From assembly GCF_000812875.1 (NCBI RefSeq), contig NZ_JSYK01000003.1, positions 1,178,001 through 1,242,000 of the forward strand: DNA of 64,000 bases, read 5' to 3'. Shown here one piece after another: positions 16,663 through 25,776 of the stretch. Position numbers and translations under genes: made by a program. Origin of the DNA: Kaistella solincola (GTDB lineage Bacteria; Bacteroidota; Bacteroidia; Flavobacteriales; Weeksellaceae). Each line of letters begins with the position of its first letter. Position 1 is the stretch's first letter. The notes below the pieces were generated by a model. The model made no database searches and was not told the DNA's origin. It was given only the letters and a program-made list of their open reading frames with translations.

Positions 16663-19521
16663 TTACATATAACTTTCAATCGGTGCACAGGTACAGATTA
16701 AATTTCTGTCGCCATAGGCTTCATCAACGCGGGAAACCGAAGCGAAGAACTTGCGGTCGCGAACCCAATCCAATGGATAAGCTGCTTTTTCGCGGCTGTA
16801 TGGTTTATCCCAGGAATCAGAAATTACAACTTGCTCGGTGTGAGGCGCGTTTTTCAAGACGTTATTCGCCATATCTGCTTTTCCTTCTACGATTTCGTCG
16901 ATTTCTTTTTTAATGGAAATCAGTGCTTCTGCGAAACGATCCAATTCTGCTTTACTTTCAGATTCCGTCGGTTCGATCATCAACGTTCCCGCAACCGGGA
17001 AACTTACCGTTGGTGCGTGATAACCGTAATCCATCAAACGTTTTGCGATGTCGGCAACTTCAATTCCGAACGCTTTAAACTGTCGGAAATCTACGATACA
17101 CTCATGTGCCACGCGACCCTGTCTGTTTGAATATAAAATCGGGAAATGTTCTGCTAAAACTTCTTTTAAATAATTGGCATTTAAAATGGCAAAATTTGTA
17201 GCCTGTTTCAAGCCGTCGGCGCCCAACATTTTAATATAAGCGTAGGAAATATTCAGCACCAAAGATGAACCATAAGGCGCACCGGAAATTGCAGCAATAG
17301 ATTCATTTCCACCGGTTTTAACGTTCGGATTTCCAGGTAAAAATTTCACCAAATGTTCAGCGACGCAAATCGGACCAACACCAGGACCGCCGCCACCGTG
17401 TGGAATTGCAAAGGTTTTATGAAGATTTAAGTGGCAAACATCAGCTCCAATGTCGCCAGGTGAAGTGTAACCAACCTGCGCATTCATGTTTGCGCCATCC
17501 ATATAAATCTGTCCGCCGTGCTGATGAATTAAATCTGTAATTTCTTTAATATTATCATCGAAAAAACCATAAGTTGACGGATAGGTAATCATCACCGCTG
17601 AAAGATTTTCGCTGTGCTGTTCTGCTTTCGCTTTCAAATCTTCAAAATCGATTTCGCCATTTTCCAGGTTTTTCACCACCACCACTTTCATGCCGGCAAT
17701 TACCGCTGAAGCAGGATTTGTTCCGTGCGCAGACTGTGGAATTAAAACAATATTACGGTGACTATCGCCACGTGATTTGTGATATTCGCGAATCACCATC
17801 AATCCTGCATATTCACCCTGCGCACCAGAATTCGGCTGCAAAGAAGTACCTGCAAAACCTGTGATTTCCGCTAAATCTTTCTCTAATTCTTTAATTAAAA
17901 TCTGATAACCTCCCGCTTGATCGGTTGGTACAAACGGATGCACACTGCCCCATTCCGGCCATGAAAGCGGAAGCATTTCTGTTGCCGCGTTCAGTTTCAT
18001 GGTACACGAGCCAAGAGAAATCATGGAATGTGTGAGTGAAAGATCTTTTCTTTCCAAACGCTTGATATAGCGCATCAATTCGGTTTCCGTATGATAAGCG
18101 TTGAAAACTTTTTCCTGTAAAATAGCGTCGGTTCTCAAAAGCTCTTCCGGAATATGAACTTCATCTTTGAAGGTTAATTTAAAACTCTGGGAAGCTAAAA
18201 AGTCTGCAAAAGCATCGAATAAATACTGAACTTTCTGAATGGTAGAAGTTTCATTTAAAGAAATGCTTACAATTCCGTCCGAGAAAAAATTCAGGTTAAT
18301 TTTCCGGTCGAGCATCAGTCGCATCAATTTTGCTTTTTGCGCTTCATCCATACGGATTTTTACCGTATCGAAAATCGGTTCATCGGTGATGTCATAACCT
18401 AAAGTTTTCAAACCATTTTGCAGCGCGATTGCTTTAAAATGAATTTGGTCCGCAATGAAATTCAAACCTTTCGGTCCGTGATAAACCGCGTACATTCCTG
18501 CCATTACCGCCAGAAGCACCTGCGCTGTACAGATATTGGAAGTAGCTTTTTCTCTTTTAATATGCTGCTCACGCGTTTGCAAAGCCATACGCAAAGCACG
18601 TTTTCCGTAAGCATCCTGAGAAACTCCGATAATTCTTCCCGGTAAATCGCGTTTATATTCGTCTTTACAAGCGAAAAAAGCCGCGTGAGGACCACCGTAA
18701 CCCATCGGAATACCAAAACGCTGTGTAGTTCCCACCGCGCAATCTGCGCCCATTTCAGCCGGTGATTTTAATTTCACCAAAGCCATCGGGTCACAGGCAA
18801 CTACAACCTGCAAGTCTAAAGCTTTGTAAGCGCTGATCGTATCGGTATAATCGATGACAACTCCGTTTTTTCCTGGGTATTGTAAAATCGCACCGAAGAA
18901 CGATTCATCAAGTTTTTTTTCTTCAAAATTGCCGACCACAACGTCGATTCCTAAACCTTCAGCTTTAGTTTTTAAAACCGCAACGGTTTGAGGTAATACC
19001 AAATCCGAAACAAAAAATTTATTTGCTTCGCCTTTCTTCTGGGTTTTTGTACGGCTTTCGAAGAACATGTGCATAGCTTCCGCAGCTGCTGTTGATTCAT
19101 CTAAAAGTGAAGCATTCGCCAATTTAAAACCAGTTAAATCGCAAACAACAGTTTGGAAATTCAATAATGCTTCCAGACGGCCTTGCGCTATTTCTGCCTG
19201 ATAAGGCGTGTAAGCGGTATACCAGGACGGATTTTCCAGAATATTTCGTTGGATGGCACTTGGTAAAATGGTATTGTTATATCCAAAACCGATATAATTA
19301 TCGAACATTAAGTTTTTCGCCGCCAACTCTTTGGAGTGTGCAAGCATTTCGTACTCAGAAAGAGCATCGGAAATAGAAAGTTCCTCTTTTGAGCGAATGG
19401 AATCAGGAATGGTCTGACCGATGAGTTCCTCAATATCTGCAACTCCAATACGGTCTAGCATTGCCTGTTGATCGGCTTTATTCATGGAAATGTGCCGGTT
19501 TACAAATTGTGTAGTATTCAT
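16663..19521 (-). CDS. gcvP: glycine dehydrogenase (decarboxylating), glycine cleavage P-protein
   Basis: 952 residues, the length of the single-chain P-protein (N- and C-halves fused). The PLP lysine is in HLNLHKTFAIPHGGGGPG (about residue 700), and GFGYNNTILPSAIQRNILENP and SLGSCTMKLNA are hallmark motifs. It decarboxylates glycine and passes the aminomethyl group to lipoylated GcvH. Neither gcvH nor gcvT is in the window, so the system is dispersed. It is monocistronic between a bidirectional terminator and a short divergent intergenic region. Confidence 0.97.
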   Translation of the reverse strand: MNTTQFVNRHISMNKADQQAMLDRIGVADIEELIGQTIPDSIRSKEELSISDALSEYEMLAHSKELAAKNLMFDNYIGFGYNNTILPSAIQRNILENPSWYTAYTPYQAEIAQGRLEALLNFQTVVCDLTGFKLANASLLDESTAAAEAMHMFFESRTKTQKKGEANKFFVSDLVLPQTVAVLKTKAEGLGIDVVVGNFEEKKLDESFFGAILQYPGKNGVVIDYTDTISAYKALDLQVVVACDPMALVKLKSPAEMGADCAVGTTQRFGIPMGYGGPHAAFFACKDEYKRDLPGRIIGVSQDAYGKRALRMALQTREQHIKREKATSNICTAQVLLAVMAGMYAVYHGPKGLNFIADQIHFKAIALQNGLKTLGYDITDEPIFDTVKIRMDEAQKAKLMRLMLDRKINLNFFSDGIVSISLNETSTIQKVQYLFDAFADFLASQSFKLTFKDEVHIPEELLRTDAILQEKVFNAYHTETELMRYIKRLERKDLSLTHSMISLGSCTMKLNAATEMLPLSWPEWGSVHPFVPTDQAGGYQILIKELEKDLAEITGFAGTSLQPNSGAQGEYAGLMVIREYHKSRGDSHRNIVLIPQSAHGTNPASAVIAGMKVVVVKNLENGEIDFEDLKAKAEQHSENLSAVMITYPSTYGFFDDNIKEITDLIHQHGGQIYMDGANMNAQVGYTSPGDIGADVCHLNLHKTFAIPHGGGGPGVGPICVAEHLVKFLPGNPNVKTGGNESIAAISGAPYGSSLVLNISYAYIKMLGADGLKQATNFAILNANYLKEVLAEHFPILYSNRQGRVAHECIVDFRQFKAFGIEVADIAKRLMDYGYHAPTVSFPVAGTLMIEPTESESKAELDRFAEALISIKKEIDEIVEGKADMANNVLKNAPHTEQVVISDSWDKPYSREKAAYPLDWVRDRKFFASVSRVDEAYGDRNLICTCAPIESYM

Positions 19522-19627
19522 ATTACTTTTACTGGATTTTTATAAAATAAAGGTTTGTAAAAATACGAATATTTGGGCAACGCTACAATTGATAAATGTC
19601 GCTAAATTCAATTTATTGAAAGTATTA

Positions 19628-19659
19628 TTTGGAACTGTTCTAAATAATTTTTACTTTTG
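19628..19659 (+). promoter_or_regulatory. promoter of the 50-residue Cys/Lys-rich peptide gene
   Basis: TTTG at 19628-19631 and TACTTTTG at 19652-19659 are separated by 20 bases. The -7 element ends 4 bases before the ATG at 19664. Confidence 0.55.
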
Positions 19660-19663
19660 CGGC

Positions 19664-19816
19664 ATGAATATCCAGATTATTCCGTTCAAAGTTGCGCCGT
19701 TAGCACCTGCCCAAAGTTTCAAAGAAGAAATGCTGTGCGGCAAAAAGAACTGCTGCAAAAAGTTTAAGAAAGGAAAAAGGTGTAAAAAATGCCCCGGAAG
19801 GTTGAAATTAGCTTAA
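19664..19816 (+). CDS. 50-residue Cys/Lys-rich small protein
   Basis: A short frame encoding 50 residues. An N-terminal hydrophobic-aromatic stretch (MNIQIIPFKVAPLAPAQSF) precedes a basic cysteine cluster (CGKKNCCKKFKKGKRCKKCP) with five Cys and about ten Lys/Arg. A longer in-frame extension upstream to 19484 exists but runs through the promoter and reads like non-coding sequence. The leader element TACTTTTG sits 4 bases before the ATG, supporting the short form. It could bind metal or nucleic acid; I do not recognise the family. It is convergent with the DnaJ-like gene, with only 1 base between the stops. Confidence 0.65.
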   Translation: MNIQIIPFKVAPLAPAQSFKEEMLCGKKNCCKKFKKGKRCKKCPGRLKLA

Positions 19817-19817
19817 A

Positions 19818-20477
19818 CTAAATTTCAATACCGAAAAGTACTTTAGCTAAAAGCATCGCGGCGATAATCAGGAAAATTATCGCGATGGTAATTCGGCTTG
19901 CTTTTGACGGATTTTGCGTTTCTACTTTTTGTGCATGCTGCGGATTTACCAGTTTTTCAGCCTCTTCACGGTTTTGGTTCTCCGTATTTTCAAAAACTTC
20001 GGTAATTGTAATTTGCTGCACTAAAGTTTTATTCAGCAAAGAATTGGTCACATGCAGCAACAGCTGAAACTGGCCGTTTTTAAATTCCGTTATTCTGATA
20101 GTTTTTTCGCCATAACCTTTTTCGAGACCAAAAGGCAAAACTTTTACAATATCAGCATTGATAGTTTGCCAGGAAATAATGACTTCCTCACCTTTTTGAA
20201 CGCGGACTTTGTTCGTGGTAAACGATTTGATGACCGGCGGCAAATTCGGTCTGTAAGTGCGTTGCTGATGTCCTAAATTATCATCGTAAATCCGTCTTTT
20301 TTCTTTGTCATTCAGCATTTCGTAAGCTTCCTGAATTTCGCGAAAGCGGTTTTCGAAAAACTCATCGCCAGGATTTTTGTCCGGGTGATATTTCAAAGAA
20401 AGTTTCCGATAGGCTTTTTTGATGTCTTCTTCAGAAGCATTTTCGGCCACACCAAGAAAATAATAATAATTCTTCAT
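19818..20477 (-). CDS. J-domain protein with C-terminal membrane anchor
   Basis: 219 residues. The J domain covers residues 3-65 with the HPD motif at 31-33 (KYHPDKNPG). A beta-rich middle domain (about 80-160, [20 protein letters not shown]) resembles an immunoglobulin-like fold, and one membrane helix (about 195-215, [21 protein letters not shown]) ends the protein. Unlike DnaJ it has no Gly/Phe or zinc-finger region. The J domain would face the cytosol and recruit DnaK to the membrane. The client is unknown. Confidence 0.82.
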   Translation of the reverse strand: MKNYYYFLGVAENASEEDIKKAYRKLSLKYHPDKNPGDEFFENRFREIQEAYEMLNDKEKRRIYDDNLGHQQRTYRPNLPPVIKSFTTNKVRVQKGEEVIISWQTINADIVKVLPFGLEKGYGEKTIRITEFKNGQFQLLLHVTNSLLNKTLVQQITITEVFENTENQNREEAEKLVNPQHAQKVETQNPSKASRITIAIIFLIIAAMLLAKVLFGIEI

Positions 20478-20564
20478 TCAGGATTTTCGGGCTGAGCAGC
20501 ACTCGATTTTGGTACGCAAAAATAGAGCTTTTAAATTTTTTGAGCAGAAGATTTGGTTAAATTT

Positions 20565-21029
20565 TTACTGTGCTGGCAGATAAATTCCGAAAAACCACGT
20601 CCAAACAATCAAAATAATTTGCATGGGTAAACGCTCTTTAAATAGATAAGCCATTCCGGGTCCGGAGAAATCACCTTTAAAAAGATTAACTTTTTTCCGC
20701 GAAGAATTGATGTTGGCAAAAAATACAAGAACTAAAAATACAATCAGGAAAATGGCGGTCGCTTCACGAAAAGCGCGAAAAAAGAGCAAAATACCGGCAA
20801 GAATTTCTAGCACGCCGGTGAAGTAGACCAAAAACATTTTTGCCGGTAGAAAATCCGGAATCATGAGCGCCATTCCTTTTTGAAATTTAAAATGCGCTAA
20901 GCCGGTGAAAATCATAAAAACCGAAAGGCCAAGGTTTCCGGAAAAAATATAGTCAAAATACCCGTAAAAAATTTTGGTAACACCCAGACTCAGCAGAAAA
21001 GTTACCGCGATGATGGAAAGTAATTTCAT
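20565..21029 (-). CDS. DoxX-like four-helix membrane protein
   Basis: 154 residues with four hydrophobic segments (about 3-22, 32-50, 68-100 and 135-150), the DoxX/DUF4870-like layout. The second and third helices contain MIFTGLAHFKFQKGMALMIPDFLP and FTGVLEILAGILLFF, a common DoxX pattern. Its start directly follows the stop of an SRPBCC gene, so the two are co-transcribed. Members are often linked to oxidative or thiosulfate metabolism, but the role here is unknown. Confidence 0.72.
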   Translation of the reverse strand: MKLLSIIAVTFLLSLGVTKIFYGYFDYIFSGNLGLSVFMIFTGLAHFKFQKGMALMIPDFLPAKMFLVYFTGVLEILAGILLFFRAFREATAIFLIVFLVLVFFANINSSRKKVNLFKGDFSGPGMAYLFKERLPMQIILIVWTWFFGIYLPAQ

Positions 21030-21470
21030 CTAGCTTTCGGCAATTTTTTTCAAAAGCTCAAAACCCTTATTAAAACCGGTATTCATCATATCCACCATAC
21101 TTTCATCGGCGTGTACAATTGCGCGAAGTTCGGTAGTTGTATCGTCCACTGCGCGCAGGAAATATTTTTCCTCGGTTCCGCTCCACTGCTTAACATCTCG
21201 GCTTTGCGTGTCTTCAACACCGTTTTGGTAAGTGCCCAAATGACTGAAAACCACTTCGGTCGGTTCATTTAAACTCGCGATGGTAGAAACCATTCCTTCA
21301 CCATTTTTATTGGTAAAATAGGTTTTTCCGCCAACTTTCCAGTCGGTTTTGAACTGCGAACCTTCGTCAAAAAACTGGGTCCATTGTCCATAAGTTTCTT
21401 CGCTCCAAAGCAAATTCCACACATCCTGAATCGGTGCGTTGATGTACATTTCGTAATTTAAAGTTTCCAT
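21030..21470 (-). CDS. SRPBCC/AHSA1-type START-like domain protein
   Basis: 146 residues, one START-like helix-grip domain. N-terminal MYINAPIQDVWNLLWSEETYGQW and central DWKVGGKTYFTN are typical of the AHSA1/SRPBCC superfamily, which binds hydrophobic ligands. The C-terminal helix ends MMNTGFNKGFELLKKI. It heads the pair with the DoxX-like gene and follows a related SRPBCC gene by 19 bases. The ligand is unknown. Confidence 0.83.
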   Translation of the reverse strand: METLNYEMYINAPIQDVWNLLWSEETYGQWTQFFDEGSQFKTDWKVGGKTYFTNKNGEGMVSTIASLNEPTEVVFSHLGTYQNGVEDTQSRDVKQWSGTEEKYFLRAVDDTTTELRAIVHADESMVDMMNTGFNKGFELLKKIAES

Positions 21471-21489
21471 TTTTGCGTTTTTTTAAAAT

Positions 21490-21912
21490 TTATTCTTCAG
21501 AAAGCTGCTTGATTAATTCCAGATTTTTCGGGTATTTCGTTCGGAAAAAATCCACAAATTCATCAAGTGAATTTACTTTCACGGTGAGCAGCGTGCCGTT
21601 TTCATTTGACTCTAAAAAATAACTGACGGTAGAATCTTCCCAATCTTGTGGTTCCGGTTTTCCATCCATGATCCAGCCGAGGTGTTTCATCGAAAGTTGC
21701 TGCGGAAAGTTATTTTTTTCAACCACGTTATACATGCCGTTGTTCGACTTATCTAGAAATTTCATCGTGCTGGCTTCACTCCAGTCGCCTTCAAAATAGG
21801 TACCTTCGTTCATTGCAGAAGACCATTTTCCGTAAGCATCCTGCGTAAAAAGCACTTCCCAAACTTTTTCGCGATTGGCATTTATTTGCTGCTCAAAGAC
21901 CAAATTTTTCAT
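21490..21912 (-). CDS. SRPBCC/AHSA1-type START-like domain protein
   Basis: 140 residues, related to the 146-residue neighbour: EQQINANREKVWEVLFTQDAYGKWSS, an acidic EGTYFEGDW segment, and a C-terminal FRTKYPKNLELIKQL helix. The shared layout and adjacency point to tandem duplication followed by divergence. It probably belongs to one transcription unit running from the VOC gene (start 22790) to the DoxX-like gene. Confidence 0.82.
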   Translation of the reverse strand: MKNLVFEQQINANREKVWEVLFTQDAYGKWSSAMNEGTYFEGDWSEASTMKFLDKSNNGMYNVVEKNNFPQQLSMKHLGWIMDGKPEPQDWEDSTVSYFLESNENGTLLTVKVNSLDEFVDFFRTKYPKNLELIKQLSEE

Positions 21913-21932
21913 TTTTATATAACTTATGGTTG

Positions 21933-22790
21933 CTAAGAATTGTACGCTGTTTCCAGATCAGATATTATGATTTTCTGCATCGTCATCATCGCCTGCATCA
22001 CCTTCGCGCCTTTCGCGTGATCTTCACCATTCATCAACTCCAGTAATTTTTTCGGAACAATTTGCCAGCTTACACCGAACTTGTCTTTAAGCCAGCCGCA
22101 CATCGATTCTTTCCCGCCGTCGGCGGTTAAGCCATTCCAATAAAGGTCGGTTTCTTCCTGAGAATCTGTCATTACAACAATTGAAATTCCTTCATTGAAA
22201 TCAAACGGATGATTGTAGGAATAATCCATGCAGAAAAGGGTGTAACCGTCGATTTCAAAATGGGCGTGCTGAATATTTTCCGGGTTTTCTTCGGCTTTAT
22301 CTCCGTCGCCGTATTTTAAAATTGAACCTATTTTGGAATCCGGAAAAATGTCGGTGTAGAAAATCATGGCTTCCGCAGCTTTGCCGTTGTTTTCGTGTAA
22401 AAACATTAAGGTCGGCACAATTCTTTGAACCTCTTTTTTAGCGTTAATAGAAAGTTGCCACGTAACACCAAATTTATCACGAACCCAACCATATAATTCC
22501 GACCAAGGCTGCTCCGCCAGTTCCAGTAAAATTTTTCCGTCTTTGACTAAAATTTCCCAGCATTTTTTAAGTTCATCCACGCTTTCACACAAAACGGTAA
22601 ATGAAATTGAAGCGTTTTTCTGAAACTGTGGACCGGCATCTAAAATCATTAATTTTTGACCAAACAGCTCGATATTTATTACCATTTGGGTGTCAACCGT
22701 GATTTTACCGCCAAAGGTTTCACAGTAAAAATCGGCGGCCGCTTTGCCGTCTCCATCAAACCAAAGACAGGGAAAAATTTCGTTCGTCAT
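21933..22790 (-). CDS. two-domain VOC (PhnB-like glyoxalase-fold) protein
   Basis: 285 residues made of two similar halves. Each has a PhnB-like start (FPCLWFDGDGKAAADFYCETF and PTLMFLHENNGKAAEAMIFY) and a WSELYGWVRDKFGVTWQL or CGWLKDKFGVSWQIVP motif. The family is often mis-named 3-demethylubiquinone methyltransferase; it has no SAM site. It may be an antibiotic-binding or isomerase-type VOC fold, and I cannot choose. It sits inside the SRPBCC run, 20 bases before the next gene. Confidence 0.85.
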   Translation of the reverse strand: MTNEIFPCLWFDGDGKAAADFYCETFGGKITVDTQMVINIELFGQKLMILDAGPQFQKNASISFTVLCESVDELKKCWEILVKDGKILLELAEQPWSELYGWVRDKFGVTWQLSINAKKEVQRIVPTLMFLHENNGKAAEAMIFYTDIFPDSKIGSILKYGDGDKAEENPENIQHAHFEIDGYTLFCMDYSYNHPFDFNEGISIVVMTDSQEETDLYWNGLTADGGKESMCGWLKDKFGVSWQIVPKKLLELMNGEDHAKGAKVMQAMMTMQKIIISDLETAYNS

Positions 22791-22824
22791 TTTTAATTTT
22801 ATTTAAATAAAAAAAGCCGCAGCT

Positions 22825-23238
22825 TTAGTGGTTTTCCACATATTTGTGAAAACGGTCTAAAATCGCGTACCAGCCGATTCTTTGCATTTCGCGTGAAAAC
22901 TGAACTTCGGGTTCGAAAACTTCGATAATTTCAGTGGCATTTTCGTCTATTTTTTTGAAAAAGACTTCCACTTTTCGGCCGTCATCCAGAACGGTTCTCA
23001 CATATTCCAGCGGGCGGATTTCATCAATATTGCCGGAAAAATTATAACCAAAGGATTTGTCTTTGTATTCCAGCCGATAATCAAACCGGCCGCCTACCCG
23101 AAAATCGATAACGGCCTTAGGGCAATGCCAGTTTGTAGTGGTAAAATTCCATTTCACAATATGCTTGGGCTGATAAAAAAAATCCCAAACTTTTTCTATT
23201 GGTTTTAAAATGGTAATGTTCACGGTTATGGGCTCCAT
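22825..23238 (-). CDS. SRPBCC domain protein, paralogue of the 23305-23718 gene
   Basis: 137 residues, same length as the next gene upstream. Both start MEPIT, contain VGGRFDYR/VGGQFNYR, and end with the near-identical REMQRIGWYAILDRFHKYVENH and REMQRDGWYAILDRFHKYVENN. These are a clear tandem duplicate pair of the AHSA1-like START fold. It has a short 5' gap of 66 bases to its twin. The ligand is unknown. Confidence 0.84.
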   Translation of the reverse strand: MEPITVNITILKPIEKVWDFFYQPKHIVKWNFTTTNWHCPKAVIDFRVGGRFDYRLEYKDKSFGYNFSGNIDEIRPLEYVRTVLDDGRKVEVFFKKIDENATEIIEVFEPEVQFSREMQRIGWYAILDRFHKYVENH

Positions 23239-23304
23239 ATTAGCTTATTTTTCATAAAAATACGGAATAAATTCCAAACCGCTTAAGCCAAAATTGATTT
23301 TAGG

Positions 23305-23718
23305 TTAATTGTTTTCCACATATTTATGAAAGCGATCGAGGATAGCATACCAGCCGTCACGCTGCATTTCGCGCGAGTTACTTTCTTCCGGATCAAAGGT
23401 TTCCGTCACCTTTGTGGTGTTTGCATCTACCTCTTCAAAAGTCACTTCAACCTGGCGGTTATCATCCAGATGATAGCGTATTTTCTGCTTCGGAATTACT
23501 TCATCATACGTTCCTTTAAAATCAAAACCGAACTCGCCATCGCGCTGCTCCATTCTGTAATTAAATTGGCCGCCAACACGCAGATCATTTTCCGCGGACG
23601 GACAAACCCAGGACTCATCGGCGAAGTTCCACTCCGTGATGTGAGATGGTTCTGTAAAGAATTTCCAAACCTGCGAAACAGGTTTTAAAATCGTAATTTC
23701 AAGTGTTATTGGCTCCAT
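23305..23718 (-). CDS. SRPBCC domain protein, paralogue of the 22825-23238 gene
   Basis: 137 residues, a START-like fold with PSHITEWNFADESWVCPSAEND followed by the VGGQFNYRMEQRDGEFGFDF strand pair. It shares its C-terminal helix almost residue for residue with the downstream paralogue. More acidic and diverged in the centre, which suggests that the two copies bind different ligands or partners. It is the first gene of the SRPBCC/VOC/DoxX run, after the DUF763 gene on the same strand. Confidence 0.84.
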   Translation of the reverse strand: MEPITLEITILKPVSQVWKFFTEPSHITEWNFADESWVCPSAENDLRVGGQFNYRMEQRDGEFGFDFKGTYDEVIPKQKIRYHLDDNRQVEVTFEEVDANTTKVTETFDPEESNSREMQRDGWYAILDRFHKYVENN

Positions 23719-23799
23719 ATTTCTGTTTTATTTTTAAATGAATTTATTTGCCGCTAAAAGCTGCTTTTTTTCGATTTTAAAAAAATACCGTTTTAGCAG

Positions 23800-25011
23800 C
23801 TAAAAAAGCGACAGCTGAATTGCGGTATTTCCTTTTGGTTTTTCAGCATCACCAAATACGGTTTTTCCGCCATATTTCCAGGAATTTTTGCGTTCTTCTT
23901 CAATAACGTCATTGATATCAAAATTAGGTTTAAAATGTTCTTCCGCTTTTGCCATCATGCGGTGGAGCTTTTCAACGGTTTTCAATTGATCGGAATTTCC
24001 GAGCTTTGATTTTTCGACACCTTTTTGAAGAATTGAAATCGTCTCATCATAGATTTTCAGCGGCACTGGAAACGGATGACCGTCTTTGCCGCCGTGCGCA
24101 AACGAAAACCGCGCGGGATCTTTAAATCGTGAAGGCGCGCCGTGAATGACTTCGCTCACCAAAGCTAAACTTTGCAGCGTTCGTGGTCCCACGCCTTTCA
24201 GTAATAACAGTTCTTCGAAATTTTCCGGCGGAAGTTCGCGCGTCATAGAAAGTAAAGCGCCGAGTCTTTTCAAATCTACGTCCGAAGCCTGAACATCGTG
24301 ATGCGCCGGCAGGATTAACCGGGCAAAATCTGCCATTATTTTCTCGGAATTGGTGTGCGAAATTTCCAGAATACCGCTGCGGTTATCTTTTGCATTTTGG
24401 GAAGTCAAATTAAGGATCTGACCGCGGTTGATACCTTCAATTCCTGTATGCGGTTCTTCCACAAAAGATTTTAAGTTTTCAGAATGCCAGTGATAGCGCC
24501 GCGCGGTTTTATCTTTCACATTCATTCCCTGCTGAATCACCGCCCACTTACCTTCATCGGTGAGCATAAAATTGTGCGTGTACAACTGATAGCCATCCTG
24601 AACGGCGGTATTATCTACTTTTGCTGAAAGTTTGCTTGCACGGACAAGTTCTGTACCGTTTAAACCAGTGGTTTCCGAGATCTTCACAAGCTCATTTGGT
24701 GTTTGGAGCGACAGTTTTCCTTTTCCGCCAGCGATATAAATTCCAAGCGATTTTGCCTGCGGATTGATGGCTTTTTTCAGCGCACCCATCACCGAAGTGG
24801 TGATTCCCGACGAATGCCAATCCATGCCCATGACCGCACCAAAACACTGGAACCAAAACGGATCGCTCATGCGGCGTATAACCTCATCTTTGCCGTAGTC
24901 GCACAGCATAACTTCCACCACCGAAAGACCGAGTGTGGACATTCGGTCGTAAAGCCATTGCGGGACGTAGCCGTAATGCAGTGGTAAATCTGCAGAACCC
25001 GAACGTTTCAT
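23800..25011 (-). CDS. DUF763 domain protein
   Basis: 403 residues. The start MKRSGSADLPLHYGYVPQWL and the SDPFWFQCFGAVMGMDWHSSGITTSVMGALK segment are characteristic of DUF763. A helix-hairpin-helix-like element LLLKGVGPRTLQSLALVSE (about residues 270-290) suggests DNA contact, and HGGKDGHPFPVP is also conserved in the family. Predicted cytosolic. The biochemical function is unknown. It lies between thiol peroxidase and the SRPBCC run, all on the same strand, with its own gaps of about 80 bases. Confidence 0.87.
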   Translation of the reverse strand: MKRSGSADLPLHYGYVPQWLYDRMSTLGLSVVEVMLCDYGKDEVIRRMSDPFWFQCFGAVMGMDWHSSGITTSVMGALKKAINPQAKSLGIYIAGGKGKLSLQTPNELVKISETTGLNGTELVRASKLSAKVDNTAVQDGYQLYTHNFMLTDEGKWAVIQQGMNVKDKTARRYHWHSENLKSFVEEPHTGIEGINRGQILNLTSQNAKDNRSGILEISHTNSEKIMADFARLILPAHHDVQASDVDLKRLGALLSMTRELPPENFEELLLLKGVGPRTLQSLALVSEVIHGAPSRFKDPARFSFAHGGKDGHPFPVPLKIYDETISILQKGVEKSKLGNSDQLKTVEKLHRMMAKAEEHFKPNFDINDVIEEERKNSWKYGGKTVFGDAEKPKGNTAIQLSLF

Positions 25012-25095
25012 TTATTGAATTTACTTTTCTATTTCAGACAAAAAACCTCGTCAGAAACTGCTTCCTGACAAGGTTAAAACTTTTAATTTCGGATT

Positions 25096-25593
25096 TTATT
25101 TTAAAGCGTTTAAAGCTGCTTCATAATTCGGCTCCTGTGCAATTTCTGCAACCTGCTCGGTATAGATCACTTTTCCGTCTTCATCAGCAACGATTACCGC
25201 GCGGCTTAAAAGGCCCTGCATCGGCGAATCTTCCATCGTCACTCCATAGTCATCACCGAAAGTTCCGCGGAAATCAGAGAGACTTTCTACGTTATCCAAA
25301 CCTTCTGCAGCGCAAAAACGGTTTAAAGCAAACGGTAAATCTTTGGAAACATTTATTACGACTGTGTTTTCCAAATCAGCTGCTGCTTCATTGAATTTTC
25401 TTGCAGCTTCGGCGCAAACGCCGGTATCGATGCTTGGAAAAATGTTGAAAATTTTACGTTTTCCGCTGTAATCTTCGCTAGTTTTTTCTTTCAATTCTCC
25501 GTTGATTAACCGGAAATTTTTAATGGTGCTTCCAACTTCAGGTAAATTTCCCACGGTGTGCACCGGACTGTCGTGTAATGTAATATCTGCCAT
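25096..25593 (-). CDS. tpx: thiol peroxidase (atypical 2-Cys peroxiredoxin)
   Basis: 165 residues, the usual Tpx length. The peroxidatic Cys60 is in [15 protein letters not shown] and the resolving Cys94 is in [20 protein letters not shown], exactly the Tpx arrangement. It reduces alkyl hydroperoxides and H2O2 using thioredoxin, in the periplasm or cytosol (no signal peptide is visible). It sits near the arsenic and DUF763 genes on the same strand but with separate leader regions. Confidence 0.95.
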   Translation of the reverse strand: MADITLHDSPVHTVGNLPEVGSTIKNFRLINGELKEKTSEDYSGKRKIFNIFPSIDTGVCAEAARKFNEAAADLENTVVINVSKDLPFALNRFCAAEGLDNVESLSDFRGTFGDDYGVTMEDSPMQGLLSRAVIVADEDGKVIYTEQVAEIAQEPNYEAALNALK

Positions 25594-25722
25594 AATTGTA
25601 ATAATTTTTAATTATCTCAAATTTAATGAAACTTTCACCAAGTCCCGAATTATCAAAGTTAAATAATTCTTAATTGATATTTTTCGGCGGTTAAACAATC
25701 ACTTTTTTAAAACCAAAAAAAA

Positions 25723-25752
25723 TCCGCTTTTAAGGCGGAATTTTTTTTTAAG
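25723..25752 (-). terminator. terminator after arsM
   Basis: Read on minus, TCCGC/GCGGA arms (25735-25739 with 25723-25727), loop, then a T run. It lies just below the arsM stop at 25777. Confidence 0.7.
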
Positions 25753-25776
25753 CAGCTTAAAAATTTACTTAATGTT

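Noticed and set aside
19484-19663. Upstream extension of the 50-residue peptide to 110 residues
   Set aside because: The extension includes the -33/-7 promoter and overlaps the gcvP start; the peptide start at 19664 fits promoter and composition better.
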